Shown: positions 8,671 through 18,672, counted from the first letter of the stretch. The stretch is DNA of 64,000 nt from Lachnospiraceae bacterium (GCA_017468395.1 JAFUIR010000004.1:62001-126000), one strand, 5' to 3'. A program made the numbers and translations. Notes: a model not told the origin generated them from the sequence alone.

Positions 8671-10830
8671 TTATTCTTTTACAAATTCAATCGATCTGGT
8701 AAAAGTCTTCTCTTCTGTGGTTCCCGGTGTAATCACTTCCGCACCGGTTTCCGGGTCAACGGTAGCCGTTCCCGGGGTTGTCACTGTGTAAGTGAAAGTA
8801 ATGATTCCGGTAGGCGAAGGAATTCCCGAACCGTTAGCCGAAATAGGAAACGCACTGGTGGTTGTATCCATTATTAGTTTCCCTTCACTGGTAGTAATCG
8901 TTACTTTTACGGGAGTGCCAGACACATAGTCCGGTGCCTCTGCCATGGTCGGAGCCGCAATGCTGGCATTTAATTTGTACGTTGCCTTGGTAGGCCCCAT
9001 ACTTACCTTAATGTCAACAGCAGTTCCTTTTTCCGCATACGCTCCGTAGGAATAACTCTGGTAACATACCAAACCTTCTTCATATTCATCACTGGCCATC
9101 TGGCTGGTGTTTCCTACCGCAAGTCCGGCCTCTATGATTTTGGCAACCGCTTCGTCCTCCGGTACCCCCAGCAAATTGGGGACACGCACTCTGGTATCTT
9201 CCACACCGAGGCTGACTGTCACTGTGACAGAGGAACCTTCCGGTGCTTTGCTTCCTGCTGCGGGATTTTGATAAATAACATTGCCCTTGGGTACTGTAGA
9301 ATTGTAACTTTCAAGTTTATTTACCACAAAACCCTTGGACGCTAAGGCATTAAAGGCAGCTTCATAAGAAATATTCATAACATCCGGAATTTTAACGCCC
9401 TCTGTACCGGAACTTACGGTCAATGTAACAATCGTACCCGGCGCAAGTTCGGTTCCCACGGACACATCTGCGCTGATAACAATGCCTTCTTCAAACGCCT
9501 CTGACTCCATATACTCTACTTCCGGTTTTAAACCGATTTCCCGCAAAGCATCTGTAGCCTCATCCAATTTCATGCCGGCCACGGAAATCATTTCCACAGG
9601 AATTGGTTCCTCGGACTCTTCCGGCGTCTGTGACGGTATTTCCGTTTCCGTCTGTGTCTGGGTCTGGGTTTCTGTGGAACCGTCTATCACTTTATTGCCC
9701 GTATCCCCCATCTGGAACAAACCCGCAATTTTTCCTACCATAAAAATGATAATACAGCAAATAACAATACCTGTTATCACCGCCAAAATGGTGGTCACTC
9801 TTTCCATTTTGGGGTTGTAATCATCTCCGTCTGCTTCCGCTTCGCCGGTTTCTTCATCCCAGTCAATTCCGCCGGTATCTGTACGCAGACGCATAGTTTC
9901 CTCCGCAGTATTTCTACCGGTCTGGCTCCTAATCTGGTCTACATCAGACTGAGGAATAAATCTGGTGGATGTCTCCGCCTCTGCATCATGGAACACTACA
10001 AAATCTGCTTCCGGCTGTTTCAAAGACTGCTTTAAATCTTCAATCAGTTCCCCCATGGACTGATATCTTCTGTCCGGGCTCTTCTGACAACACTTCAAGA
10101 CAATCTGGTCTACACTGTTTGGAATTTCTGCCACAAACTCTTTGGGTGCAGGTAATTCTTCCTGAATATGTTTAATGGCAATTGCCACGGTGGTTTCTCC
10201 GTTAAAGGGCACTCTTCCCGTAAGCATTTCAAACATTGTGATACCCAGCGAATACACATCACTTTTTTCATCACTGTAACCGCCTCTGGCCTGTTCGGGC
10301 GAGGTATAATGCACAGAGCCCATTACATTGGAGGTAATAGTGTTACTGGTGGCAGCCTTGGCAATACCAAAATCTGTTACCTTTACTTTTCCCTCTTTGG
10401 ATATAATAATGTTCTGGGGCTTAATGTCTCTGTGAATAATATGGTTATTATGGGCAGCTTCAATACCCATGGAAACCTGCAAAGCAATGCTGACCGCCTC
10501 TTTATAGGACAGTCTCGCCTTCTTTTCAATATATTTTTTTAAGGTGATTCCTTCCACCAGTTCCATAACGATGTAATGAATCCCGTTTTCTTCTCCTACA
10601 TCATATACATTCACAATGTTCGGATGCATCAGACCTGCTGCCGCCTGTGCCTCAATCCGGAATTTGGATACAAAATTTGCATTCTCCGAAAACTCCTGTT
10701 TCAGCACCTTAACAGCCACAAAACGGTTCAGTTTATGGCACTTTGCTTTATATACATCCGACATACCGCCGGTACCGATTTTTTCCAGTATCTCGTAGCG
10801 GTCGCCAATTAACATACCAATTTTAATCAT
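8671..10830 (-). CDS. pknB: PASTA-domain eukaryotic-type Ser/Thr protein kinase (PrkC/PknB/Stk1)
   Basis: Membrane kinase that senses wall fragments and phosphorylates cell wall and translation targets. 719 residues. Seen: kinase domain (about 1-270) with GTGGMSDVY, VAVKVL, HRDIKPQNI and DFG; acidic juxtamembrane region; one membrane helix near 345-370; a Thr/Gln-rich linker; three PASTA repeats (roughly 410-475, 476-542, 545-612); and a C-terminal Thr-rich domain of about 100 residues. The ATG at 10830 follows AAGGAG with ideal spacing; the longer frame starts on a TTG overlapping that site. It lies 17 bases after the PP2C phosphatase, the usual kinase-phosphatase pair. Confidence 0.96.
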   Translation of the reverse strand: MIKIGMLIGDRYEILEKIGTGGMSDVYKAKCHKLNRFVAVKVLKQEFSENANFVSKFRIEAQAAAGLMHPNIVNVYDVGEENGIHYIVMELVEGITLKKYIEKKARLSYKEAVSIALQVSMGIEAAHNNHIIHRDIKPQNIIISKEGKVKVTDFGIAKAATSNTITSNVMGSVHYTSPEQARGGYSDEKSDVYSLGITMFEMLTGRVPFNGETTVAIAIKHIQEELPAPKEFVAEIPNSVDQIVLKCCQKSPDRRYQSMGELIEDLKQSLKQPEADFVVFHDAEAETSTRFIPQSDVDQIRSQTGRNTAEETMRLRTDTGGIDWDEETGEAEADGDDYNPKMERVTTILAVITGIVICCIIIFMVGKIAGLFQMGDTGNKVIDGSTETQTQTQTETEIPSQTPEESEEPIPVEMISVAGMKLDEATDALREIGLKPEVEYMESEAFEEGIVISADVSVGTELAPGTIVTLTVSSGTEGVKIPDVMNISYEAAFNALASKGFVVNKLESYNSTVPKGNVIYQNPAAGSKAPEGSSVTVTVSLGVEDTRVRVPNLLGVPEDEAVAKIIEAGLAVGNTSQMASDEYEEGLVCYQSYSYGAYAEKGTAVDIKVSMGPTKATYKLNASIAAPTMAEAPDYVSGTPVKVTITTSEGKLIMDTTTSAFPISANGSGIPSPTGIITFTYTVTTPGTATVDPETGAEVITPGTTEEKTFTRSIEFVKE

Positions 10831-10847
10831 ATCTTGCTCCTTCAAAT

Positions 10848-11576
10848 TTACGCAAAGGGTTCAATAAGTACAACTGCGATATTATCTTTTCCCCCGTTAT
10901 CGTTGGCTGCTTTAACCAATGCCTGTGCCTTTTCCACGATGTCCCTTTGTCCGCTTAATATCATGCGGATTTCCTCATCTTCCAGCATATTGGTTAAACC
11001 GTCAGAGCACATTAATACAATATCTCCCGGCGTTAGTTCCACACTGAAAAAATCCACTTCCACTGTGTCACTTGCACCGATTGCCCTGGTAATGATGTTC
11101 TTATCAGGATGATTTCTGGCAGATGCTCTATCAATTCCGCCCATACGGACCATTTCCTCTACCAGGGAATGGTCTCTGGTAATCTGCTTTATCTCTTCAT
11201 TTACAACATACAGTCTGCTGTCGCCGACATTTGCCACCTGTAAGTATTTCCCCATAAAAGTTGCCGCCACTACCGTGGTTCCCATACCTTCCAGTTCTGC
11301 AACTTCTCCGCTTTTTTGTCTGATAAGCGTATTGGCAACTTCAATTGCCTTACCTAATATTATTACAGGATTCTTCTCAAAAGACTTCTCAATTTCAGAA
11401 ACTATGGTTTCCACTGTATACTTTGAAGCATAATCGCCGGCGTTATGTCCTCCCATACCATCCGCCACAATAAAGACATTGGACAAATTTCCGATAGGAC
11501 ACTCCGATGTATATACATAATCCTGATTCAGTTTTCTTTTTTTGCCGATGTCTGTTATAGAAAACGTCTTTAACAC
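10848..11576 (-). CDS. prpC: PP2C-type Ser/Thr protein phosphatase (PrpC/Stp)
   Basis: Metal-dependent phosphatase that counteracts the adjacent PASTA kinase. 242 residues, standard for bacterial single-domain PP2C. Seen: RKLNQDY near 14-20, VADGMGGHNAGDYAS (metal-binding Asp, Gly), GMGTTVVAA, VGDSRLY, DHSLVEEMV, SDGLTNM and DNIAVVLI. The start is a GTG with AAGGAGG nine bases upstream. It precedes pknB and follows rlmN in the same direction. Confidence 0.96.
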   Translation of the reverse strand: MLKTFSITDIGKKRKLNQDYVYTSECPIGNLSNVFIVADGMGGHNAGDYASKYTVETIVSEIEKSFEKNPVIILGKAIEVANTLIRQKSGEVAELEGMGTTVVAATFMGKYLQVANVGDSRLYVVNEEIKQITRDHSLVEEMVRMGGIDRASARNHPDKNIITRAIGASDTVEVDFFSVELTPGDIVLMCSDGLTNMLEDEEIRMILSGQRDIVEKAQALVKAANDNGGKDNIAVVLIEPFA

Positions 11577-11610
11577 CGTCTTATGCCTCCTTAATGCGCC
11601 TCATTCAAAA

Positions 11611-12651
11611 TCACTGCTCCATGTGACGGCGGCGAAGCTGCCCGCAGGCACCATCGATATCCCGTCCCATTTCCCTTCTTATTGTACAGTTTATTTTGTT
11701 TTTTTCAAGTTTATTTTTAAAAGCCTGTATCCGCCCTGCCTCGGACTGCACATAATCTCTCTCCTTAATGGGATTGACGGGAATCAGATTCACATGGCAG
11801 TTTAAGGGGCCCGCCAAACGGCTCAGACCTTCCGCATCCTCATTTGTATCATTGACACCGCCCACCAGACTATATTCAAAGGTCAGTCGTCTGCCGGTCT
11901 GCTCGTAATAATATGCACAGGCTTCCATAAGTTGTGCAATACTGTATTTGTTGGCAATGGGCATTAACTGTCTTCTTTTTTCGTCGGTAACGGAATGTAG
12001 GGAGAGAGCCAGAGTAATTTGCAGTTTCTCTTCCGCCAGTTTACGGATACCGGGCACAATGCCGCAGGTAGACACCGTCACATTGCGCTGACTGATATTT
12101 AAGCCCTTGTCATTTGTGAGCAGTTCTATAAAAATAAGTAAATTGTCGTAATTATCCATAGGTTCGCCGGTTCCCATTACCACCACATTGGAAACGCGCT
12201 CTCCCGTAATTCTTGTAATGGCATAAATCTGATCCAGCATTTCGGAAGCCTTCAAATTCCTCTCAAGACCATCCAGCGTAGATGCACAAAACTTACATCC
12301 CATGCGGCATCCCACCTGGGAAGAAATACATACGGAATTTCCGTGCTTATATTTCATCCACACACTTTCCACTACATTCCCGTCTGAAAGTTCAAAAAGA
12401 AACTTCTTCGTTCCGTCAATTTTGGATTCCTGCACCTGCAGAGCCTTTAAATTGGTATATTCATATTTTTCCGCCAGTTTTTCACGAAGAGCGGCAGAAA
12501 GGTTCGTCATTTCCTCAAAATTTCTTGCCAATTTCACATGCATCCAGTCATAAATTTGGTTTGCACGAAACTTCTTTTCGCCCATCTCTTCCATTTCCGA
12601 AACCACTTGGTCGTAGGTCATGGACTTTATGTCTTTCTTATCTATCATCAT
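11611..12651 (-). CDS. rlmN: 23S rRNA (adenine(2503)-C(2))-methyltransferase
   Basis: Radical-SAM enzyme that methylates A2503 of 23S rRNA (and some tRNAs at A37). 346 residues. Seen: CRMGCKFC cluster motif (Cys about 115, 119, 122), GTGEPMDNYDN, SLHSVTDEKRRQLMP and the C-terminal GACGQLR with the second catalytic Cys near 338. Two tandem ATGs start the frame; GAGG suits the second (12648) slightly better. It sits 18 bases after rsmB. Confidence 0.97.
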   Translation of the reverse strand: MMIDKKDIKSMTYDQVVSEMEEMGEKKFRANQIYDWMHVKLARNFEEMTNLSAALREKLAEKYEYTNLKALQVQESKIDGTKKFLFELSDGNVVESVWMKYKHGNSVCISSQVGCRMGCKFCASTLDGLERNLKASEMLDQIYAITRITGERVSNVVVMGTGEPMDNYDNLLIFIELLTNDKGLNISQRNVTVSTCGIVPGIRKLAEEKLQITLALSLHSVTDEKRRQLMPIANKYSIAQLMEACAYYYEQTGRRLTFEYSLVGGVNDTNEDAEGLSRLAGPLNCHVNLIPVNPIKERDYVQSEAGRIQAFKNKLEKNKINCTIRREMGRDIDGACGQLRRRHMEQ

Positions 12652-12669
12652 TGCCTCATTTCAAACAAT

Positions 12670-14007
12670 CTATGCCTTTGTTTTTCTCAGCCTTGCAAAA
12701 AAGAAACCGTCGTTTTCTCCCCCGCCCGGAAAAAGTTGCTGTGCATGCTCCTGCCGGAACCCAAACCGGGAACAAATCCATTCCGCCATTTCTTCATTTT
12801 CGGCTTTGTTAATGGTACATGTACTGTAGAGCAATATCCCGCCCTCTTTCACGTATTTTACGGCATTATTTACAATTTCCTTCTGCAACTGTAAAAGGCT
12901 CTGCAGCCCCTCCGGCGTAACATGATATTTAATATCACGCTTTTTACCCATGACTCCAAGACCGGAGCAAGGCACATCCGCAATAACTACGTCTGCCTTA
13001 CCTTCCATTGCAAAATCATATACCGTGGCATCATAAACCTCACATTTTACATTGGACAAATGCATACGTTCTATGTTCTCTTCTATTTGCCAGACTTTCT
13101 GGTCGGACACATCTCTGGATAGTACGCTACCTCCCGGAAGCACTTTTTCTGCTGCCAGCATAGTCTTACCGCCGGGCGCCGCACAAATGTCCAGTACCAA
13201 ATCCCCCGGCTTAATTTCGGCTGCTTCCACCGCAAGCATGGAACTTGCATCCTGCACCGTAAATATCCCCTCTTCATATCCCGGCAGCGATGCCACGCCC
13301 TCTGCACCATACAAATCCAGTGCATAAGAAACCTTTGGATGCTTTTTCACGGTTACACCCATGCTTTCCACTTGGCTTATCCATTCCCTCCTTTGGGCTT
13401 CTTCCACAGATGCTGCAAAGCGGATGGTCACAGGGCGCACTTCCAGCAATCCTTTCAATATTTTTTCGGTCTGCTCCCCGCCATATTGTTTTTCCCAAAA
13501 TTCTATAAGCCAAAGGGGCATGGAATATTTTACGGATAATGCTTTTTGTGGTTCCGTTCCTTGGTCCGGATAGGCAATGGTTTCTTTTTGCTTCACCACG
13601 TTTCTAAGAACACCGTTTACAAAGCCTTTCAGGTTCTGGAACTTTCTCTTTCCCGCCAGTTTTACAGCTTCGCTGACTGCTGCCGCATCCGGCACACCGT
13701 CCATATAAAAAATCTGGTAAACCGCCATGCGCATCAAAACCCTAATAAGCGGTTTCATTTTCCGCACCGGCACACTGGATACTTTGTCTATAATATAATC
13801 CAGTTCAATCTGCCGCTCTATGGTTCCCTCGGACAAGCGTTTTATAAAGGCTTTCTCCTGTCCGCTCAAATAGTCATATTTATTCAAAACGTCCCTGATT
13901 AACTTATGGGAAAAGGTCTTTTCCCTCTCCCACTCCAAGAGCAAATCCAGCACAATTTCCCTGCCGTTTATACCACAAGGGGCCGGTTGCTTTTTTCCAT
14001 TAGTCAT
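12670..14007 (-). CDS. rsmB: 16S rRNA (cytosine(967)-C(5))-methyltransferase
   Basis: RsmB (Sun/Fmu) makes m5C967 in 16S rRNA. Seen: N-terminal NusB-like helical domain (about 15-140), SAM-binding DICAAPGGKTM, a DVPCSGLG motif and the catalytic STCTI motif near the C-terminus. The ATG at 14007 is preceded by GGAGGAAGG and overlaps the last 8 bases of the upstream peptidase gene, indicating translational coupling; an upstream in-frame start at 14025 has weaker support. A normal single-copy family member at about 445 residues. Confidence 0.96.
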   Translation of the reverse strand: MTNGKKQPAPCGINGREIVLDLLLEWEREKTFSHKLIRDVLNKYDYLSGQEKAFIKRLSEGTIERQIELDYIIDKVSSVPVRKMKPLIRVLMRMAVYQIFYMDGVPDAAAVSEAVKLAGKRKFQNLKGFVNGVLRNVVKQKETIAYPDQGTEPQKALSVKYSMPLWLIEFWEKQYGGEQTEKILKGLLEVRPVTIRFAASVEEAQRREWISQVESMGVTVKKHPKVSYALDLYGAEGVASLPGYEEGIFTVQDASSMLAVEAAEIKPGDLVLDICAAPGGKTMLAAEKVLPGGSVLSRDVSDQKVWQIEENIERMHLSNVKCEVYDATVYDFAMEGKADVVIADVPCSGLGVMGKKRDIKYHVTPEGLQSLLQLQKEIVNNAVKYVKEGGILLYSTCTINKAENEEMAEWICSRFGFRQEHAQQLFPGGGENDGFFFARLRKTKA

Positions 14008-14710
14008 CTCTGCGCCTTCCTCCAAACAGTAATACCAATCTTAAGAGTTGTAAAATTGCTGCCGCTGCTGCTGCCACATAAGTCCATGCTGCCGCACTGA
14101 GCACCTTTTTACCCCCTGCTTTTTCCGTTTCTGTGAGAATACCGTAACTGCTCACTACCTGAAGCGCCCTTCTGGACGCATCAAATTCCACAGGAAGCGT
14201 AATCAACTGGAACAAAACCCCCAGCGAAAAAGCCAAAATTCCGATTTCAATCAGCGACTGGCTCCATCCCAGCAAAATCCCCAGAAAAATAATAGGGAAT
14301 CCCAAATTACTGCCGATACTTGCCACAGGCGCAAAAATACTTCTGAATTTCAAAAATCCGTACTCCTCATGGTGCTGGATGGCATGTCCGCATTCGTGAG
14401 CCGCCACGGAAATAGCCGTTACGCTTGGATAATTATAATTTTCGTAAGAAAGGCGAACGGTCTTGCTTCTCGGGTCATAATGGTCTCCCTTTCCATGTCC
14501 CAAACATTCTACCGTTACATCCGTAATTCCTTCATACTGCAAAATACGCTGAGCCGCCTCAGCTCCTGTCACTCCGCTTACATTGCGGACACCCGCATAT
14601 TTTTTCATGGCGCTGTTTACTCTGGCACTTGCCCATAAACAAATCACAGTACCGATAAGCACCAAAATATATGTGGGGTCAAAATAAAATCCATAGTAAC
14701 CAAATGGCAT
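14000..14710 (-). CDS. Membrane zinc metallopeptidase (YugP family)
   Basis: Predicted zinc-dependent peptidase of the neutral zinc metallopeptidase family 2 type. 236 residues. Seen: N-terminal hydrophobic segment (about 12-28), zinc motif AAHECGHAIQH (HECGH at 105-109), two hydrophobic segments around 125-170, and a C-terminal hydrophobic segment. Substrates are not known. Its place between fmt and rsmB is a recurring arrangement in Clostridia, from general knowledge. The ATG overlaps no neighbour upstream and the stop overlaps rsmB. Confidence 0.9.
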   Translation of the reverse strand: MPFGYYGFYFDPTYILVLIGTVICLWASARVNSAMKKYAGVRNVSGVTGAEAAQRILQYEGITDVTVECLGHGKGDHYDPRSKTVRLSYENYNYPSVTAISVAAHECGHAIQHHEEYGFLKFRSIFAPVASIGSNLGFPIIFLGILLGWSQSLIEIGILAFSLGVLFQLITLPVEFDASRRALQVVSSYGILTETEKAGGKKVLSAAAWTYVAAAAAAILQLLRLVLLFGGRRRDD

Positions 14711-14748
14711 CCTTCATTCCTCCATTTTTGAAATCTATCACTTTCCAG

Positions 14749-15681
14749 TTACTTTCCAAGTCTATCTCCCGGCTGCAATTTGTATCCCAAAAGGAAATCG
14801 TGGGTAGTCATGCGCTTTTTCCCCTCTAATTGCAGTTCATTGATTCGCAGCAATCCGTCTCCGGTCTGCACATAAATGCCCTCTTTTTCCACCGCCGTAA
14901 TAGTGCCGGGCATATCCTTTGACACATCCGAAACCACATCTGCATCCCAGATTTTAAGTTGCTTTCCCTGTAAAAAAGTATAGGCACTTGGCCAGGAATT
15001 CATTCCACGCACCAGCCTTTCAATTACCACCGCACTTTGGTTAAAATCAATCAGCCCCTGGGATTTCTGAATCATTTTTACATGGGTTGCCTTACTTTCG
15101 TCCTGTTTGACGCCCGTCAGCGTTTCTGCCTCTATCAGGGGAAGGGCTTCCACTATAGCCTGCGCCCCCAAAACCGCCAATTTGTCAAACAGTGTCTCCC
15201 CGGTTTCCTTTTTATCCAGATAAATTTCCTTCTGATATAAAATATCCCCCGTATCCATTCCTTCATTCATCTGCATGATAGTCACGCCGGTTTTTTCTTC
15301 CCCGTCAATGACAGCCTGCTGAATAGGACTGGCTCCCCTGTATTTAGGAAGAAGCGAGGCATGGATATTGATACAGCCAAACCTTGGAATATCCAAAATT
15401 TCTTTGGATAACAGCTGTCCAAAAGCCGCTACTACATATATATCCGCTTCATATTCTTTTAATACGGATACCGCCTCCGGTTTCTTAATCCTTTCCGGCT
15501 GAAAAACAGGGATACCATGCTTCAAAGCACATTCTTTTACCGGGGAAAATTGCAGTTCGCCGCTTCTGCCCTTAGGTCTATCCGGCTGTGTTACTACCAG
15601 ACTGATTTCATGTCCTGCTAAAATTAATGCTTCCAGTGCACCCACGGAAAAATCCGGGGTTCCCATATATATAATCTTCAT
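14749..15681 (-). CDS. fmt: Methionyl-tRNA formyltransferase
   Basis: Formylates initiator Met-tRNA using 10-formyltetrahydrofolate. 310 residues from MKIIYMGTPDF, the typical family start; AAAGGTGATAGC precedes it, so the longer frame back to 15744, which overlaps def, is rejected. Seen: FGQLLSKEILDIP, NIHASLLPKYRGASPIQ (catalytic Asn and His), GVTIMQMNEGMDTGDIL, and a C-terminal OB-like domain. It follows def by 25 bases; the two act in consecutive ends of the same N-formyl cycle. Confidence 0.97.
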   Translation of the reverse strand: MKIIYMGTPDFSVGALEALILAGHEISLVVTQPDRPKGRSGELQFSPVKECALKHGIPVFQPERIKKPEAVSVLKEYEADIYVVAAFGQLLSKEILDIPRFGCINIHASLLPKYRGASPIQQAVIDGEEKTGVTIMQMNEGMDTGDILYQKEIYLDKKETGETLFDKLAVLGAQAIVEALPLIEAETLTGVKQDESKATHVKMIQKSQGLIDFNQSAVVIERLVRGMNSWPSAYTFLQGKQLKIWDADVVSDVSKDMPGTITAVEKEGIYVQTGDGLLRINELQLEGKKRMTTHDFLLGYKLQPGDRLGK

Positions 15682-15706
15682 GCTATCACCTTTCTGCAAA
15701 TGCGTC

Positions 15707-16195
15707 TTAGTCTTCGCATTCCTCGTCTTCATCGTAGTTGACATCCATCAAAGGTCCTTCCACCTTTTCTACATAAAGATGTCCGTCCAAATGATCCAGT
15801 TCGTGGCAGATTGCCCTTGCAAGCAGTTCTGTTCCTTCCAGTTCAATGGGTTTCATCTTTTCATCCAGGGCAACTACTTTTGCATAGTTAGGTCTGGTTA
15901 CAATGCCGCTTTTGCCGGGAACGGACAAACAGCCTTCGTGTCCTGTCTGCTCGCCGCTTGTTTCCACCAATCTGGGATTAATCAGCACATGAAGGTCTTC
16001 TCCGGTCACATCAATTACCACAATTCTTTTTAAAACTCCCACCTGAGGCGCTGCCAGTCCCACACCGTTTGCCTCATACATGGTATCAATCATATCCTCA
16101 ATCAAGTCCTGAATGCGGGGTGTCATTTCCGTAACCTCTTTACAAGGTTTATTTAATACTTCATCTCCCATTTCGCGAATGTTTCTAAGTGCCAT
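15707..16195 (-). CDS. def: Peptide deformylase
   Basis: Metalloenzyme removing the N-formyl group from nascent proteins. 162 residues. All three motifs are visible: GVGLAAPQVG (about 44-53), EGCLSVPG (metal Cys about 89) and HELDHLDG (metal His about 131 and 135). The acidic tail DEDEECED is a minor peculiarity. Lies between priA and fmt, as usual. Confidence 0.97.
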   Translation of the reverse strand: MALRNIREMGDEVLNKPCKEVTEMTPRIQDLIEDMIDTMYEANGVGLAAPQVGVLKRIVVIDVTGEDLHVLINPRLVETSGEQTGHEGCLSVPGKSGIVTRPNYAKVVALDEKMKPIELEGTELLARAICHELDHLDGHLYVEKVEGPLMDVNYDEDEECED

Positions 16196-16215
16196 TTTTC
16201 TTTTCCTGCCTTTCT

Positions 16216-18468
16216 TTAAAAAGCGCTCATCGGGTCAAAGTCAAATTGTACCGACTCCCGCTTTAACTGCATTTTTTGTATTTCTTCCTCCAAAAGGTCT
16301 TTCACCTCAACAAGTTTATCATAATTCCCGCATTTTACATAGAAAACAAATCGAAAAACATCATTAATTTTTCCGATGGAAGCCGCTGCCGGTCCTATAA
16401 TCATCATCTCGCCCGGCTTTTGGGGCAATCCTTTTGAAAAGTTTCCCAATTTGTTTGACAGTTCATAGCCTGCTGCTTCCTCCTTTGCAAAAATTTGCAC
16501 CGCCATCATATGAGCCGCCGGTGGATATTGCAAAAGTTCCCTGTACAAAATTTCTTCCTCATAAAAGGACTCATAGTCCTGGGCCGCCGCATGAACCACG
16601 CTGTAATGCTCCGGCTGATACGTCTGAATCACCACTTCTCCGGGATTTTGACCTCTGCCGGCTCTTCCCGCGGCCTGGGTAAGCAACTGGAATGTTCTCT
16701 CACCCGCCCGGTAATCTCCCACGGAAAGAGACATATCCGCCGCAATAATTCCCACCATGGTTACATTGGGAAAATCATGACCCTTTACAATCATCTGCGT
16801 GCCGATTAGTACATCCGCCTCCCCATTTGCAAAGGCCGAAAGAATTTCCTCATAACTGTCCTTCTTTTTGGTGGTATCCGCATCCATACGAAGAACTCTG
16901 GCCTGCGGATATTTTTCTTTTAACTTTTCTTCTATCTGCTGGGTTCCCGCCCGAAAACCGGATATATATTTGGAACCGCACTTTGGACACCTGTTTACGG
17001 CGGGCTGCTCATAGCCACAGTAATGACACACTAATTTGCCTCCCCGATGCTCCGAAAGCGAAACATCACAGTGGGGACACTTCATCACATGTCCGCATTC
17101 CCTGCAGGAAATAAATCCCGCATATCCCCTGCGGTTTAAAAAGAGCATTATCTGCTGTCCTTTTTGCAACCTGTCCTCTATTAACTCCTGCATTTTCATA
17201 CTGAAAATGGAACGGTTTCCATTTTTTAACTCTTCCCGCAAATCTGCCACATACACCTTTGGCAAATGTCCACCTGTCAGACGCTCCGTAAGCCGGAACA
17301 TCTTGTATTTTTGCTGTTTAGCCCTATAATAGGCCTCTATAGAGGGCGTTGCCGAACCCAGTACCACACTGGCACCGCTTACTCTTGCAATTTCCTCTGC
17401 GGTTTCTCTAGCGTGATACTTTGGAGAAGACTCACTTTTATAAGTCCCTTCGTGTTCTTCATCTATCACAATCAGTCCCAAATCGGGAAAGGGGGTAAAC
17501 AGCGCCGACCTTGGGCCGATAATCACATCAATGTCGCCCTCCGCGGCACGTCTGCACTGGTCGAATTTTTCCCCGTCGGAAAGGGTGGAATTCATTACCG
17601 AAACCCTGTCCCCAAAGCGCTTATAAAACCTCACCACCGTCTGGTAAGTCAGGGCAATCTCCGGAATCAGCACAATAGCCTGTTTTCCTCTTGCCACCAC
17701 TTCTTCAATCAGTTTCATATACACTTCTGTCTTACCGCTGCCGGTAATACCATGAATCAGGTAGGTTTGCCGCTGCCCTTTATCATAATCCGCCATAATT
17801 TCACGGACAATATGTTTCTGGCTTTCGCTTAAGTTTTTTCCTTCCTGCTTTGTTTCAGACATTTTTATAGGATTTCTGTAGTATTCCTGTGTTTCTACTT
17901 TTATAATTCCCTGATTTTCCAAAGTTTTAATCACTGTTCCCGATACATTCAACTTGCTTGTAACCAAATGATACGGAAGACTTTGCAATTCCAATAATTC
18001 TTTTAAAAGTCTGGCCTGGGCTTTGCGGTTTTTCTTTATACACTGAAAGTAGTACTCCTCCGCTTCCTGCCTGTCCCAGCGCAAAACTACGGTTTTCTTT
18101 TCTAAGGTTTTTACGGATTGTTTTGCCGGCATTACTGTTTTCAAGGCCTGAATCATGGTTCCGCCGTAAGTTCTGCGAAGCCATGCCGCCAGCTTGATCA
18201 TGCGGTTCTCTGCCGACACATCGCCTTTTGCTATACTGTGCAGGTTCTTGATTTTTGCCGGGTCATAATCCGTTTTATCAGAAATACCCATAACATAGCC
18301 CTTGCGCATAGTATTGCCTTTACCAAAAGGCACATTTACGCTCATTCCCACTTCCAGTTTTTCTCTCAAAGACTGGGGAATCCGGTACTGAAAAGGACGG
18401 TCCACTTTCTCATGGGCAATGTCTATGATGATGTCTGCGTATAAATCTTTTTCATGCATGTCCTGCAT
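16216..18468 (-). CDS. priA: Primosomal protein N' (replication restart helicase PriA)
   Basis: 3'-to-5' helicase that reloads the replisome at stalled forks. 750 residues from MQDMHEKDLYADI. Seen: N-terminal DNA-binding domain with VDRPFQYRIP, Walker A HGITGSGKTEVY, DEEH box (VIDEEHEGTY), GSATPS, eight zinc-binding cysteines in CRECGHVMKCPHCDVS and CHYCGYEQPAVNRCPKC, and helicase motifs RMDADTT and TQAAGRAGRG. GGAGG lies 7 bases before the chosen ATG. A longer frame runs to 18633 but its first 55 codons overlap the structured intergenic element and are rejected. Confidence 0.96.
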   Translation of the reverse strand: MQDMHEKDLYADIIIDIAHEKVDRPFQYRIPQSLREKLEVGMSVNVPFGKGNTMRKGYVMGISDKTDYDPAKIKNLHSIAKGDVSAENRMIKLAAWLRRTYGGTMIQALKTVMPAKQSVKTLEKKTVVLRWDRQEAEEYYFQCIKKNRKAQARLLKELLELQSLPYHLVTSKLNVSGTVIKTLENQGIIKVETQEYYRNPIKMSETKQEGKNLSESQKHIVREIMADYDKGQRQTYLIHGITGSGKTEVYMKLIEEVVARGKQAIVLIPEIALTYQTVVRFYKRFGDRVSVMNSTLSDGEKFDQCRRAAEGDIDVIIGPRSALFTPFPDLGLIVIDEEHEGTYKSESSPKYHARETAEEIARVSGASVVLGSATPSIEAYYRAKQQKYKMFRLTERLTGGHLPKVYVADLREELKNGNRSIFSMKMQELIEDRLQKGQQIMLFLNRRGYAGFISCRECGHVMKCPHCDVSLSEHRGGKLVCHYCGYEQPAVNRCPKCGSKYISGFRAGTQQIEEKLKEKYPQARVLRMDADTTKKKDSYEEILSAFANGEADVLIGTQMIVKGHDFPNVTMVGIIAADMSLSVGDYRAGERTFQLLTQAAGRAGRGQNPGEVVIQTYQPEHYSVVHAAAQDYESFYEEEILYRELLQYPPAAHMMAVQIFAKEEAAGYELSNKLGNFSKGLPQKPGEMMIIGPAAASIGKINDVFRFVFYVKCGNYDKLVEVKDLLEEEIQKMQLKRESVQFDFDPMSAF

Positions 18469-18528
18469 CCGTCTTCCTCCTTCCCTGATTATCCGGTGGG
18501 GTATCTGTTTTAAGTGACATAATTCTTC

Positions 18529-18668
18529 TGCTGTAATAACTACTTTTCCACAGACTGTTGAAAAACGTCGGCACTTGGATTTACGAGCACAACGTGTGAA
18601 GGAAATCCTTAGTACCGCTACGTTTTTCACCAAGCGAAAGCGTGTCTTGGAAAAGTTTTATTACAGCA
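18529..18668. repeat. 140-bp imperfect palindromic element between murE and priA
   Basis: The two ends are inverted copies: TGCTGTAATAA and ACTTTTCCA at the left recur as reverse complement at the right, and inner blocks TGAAAAACGT and GGATTT also pair. It fills most of the 204-base gap and begins 4 bases after the murE stop. As RNA it would form a long interrupted hairpin. It could be a small miniature or REP-like repeat, or a processing/attenuation structure. Confidence 0.75.
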
Positions 18669-18672
18669 AAAA

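Noticed and set aside
18469-18633. N-terminal extension of priA
   Set aside because: It runs through the palindromic element and lacks a ribosome site; the ATG at 18468 has GGAGG at ideal spacing and matches the family start.
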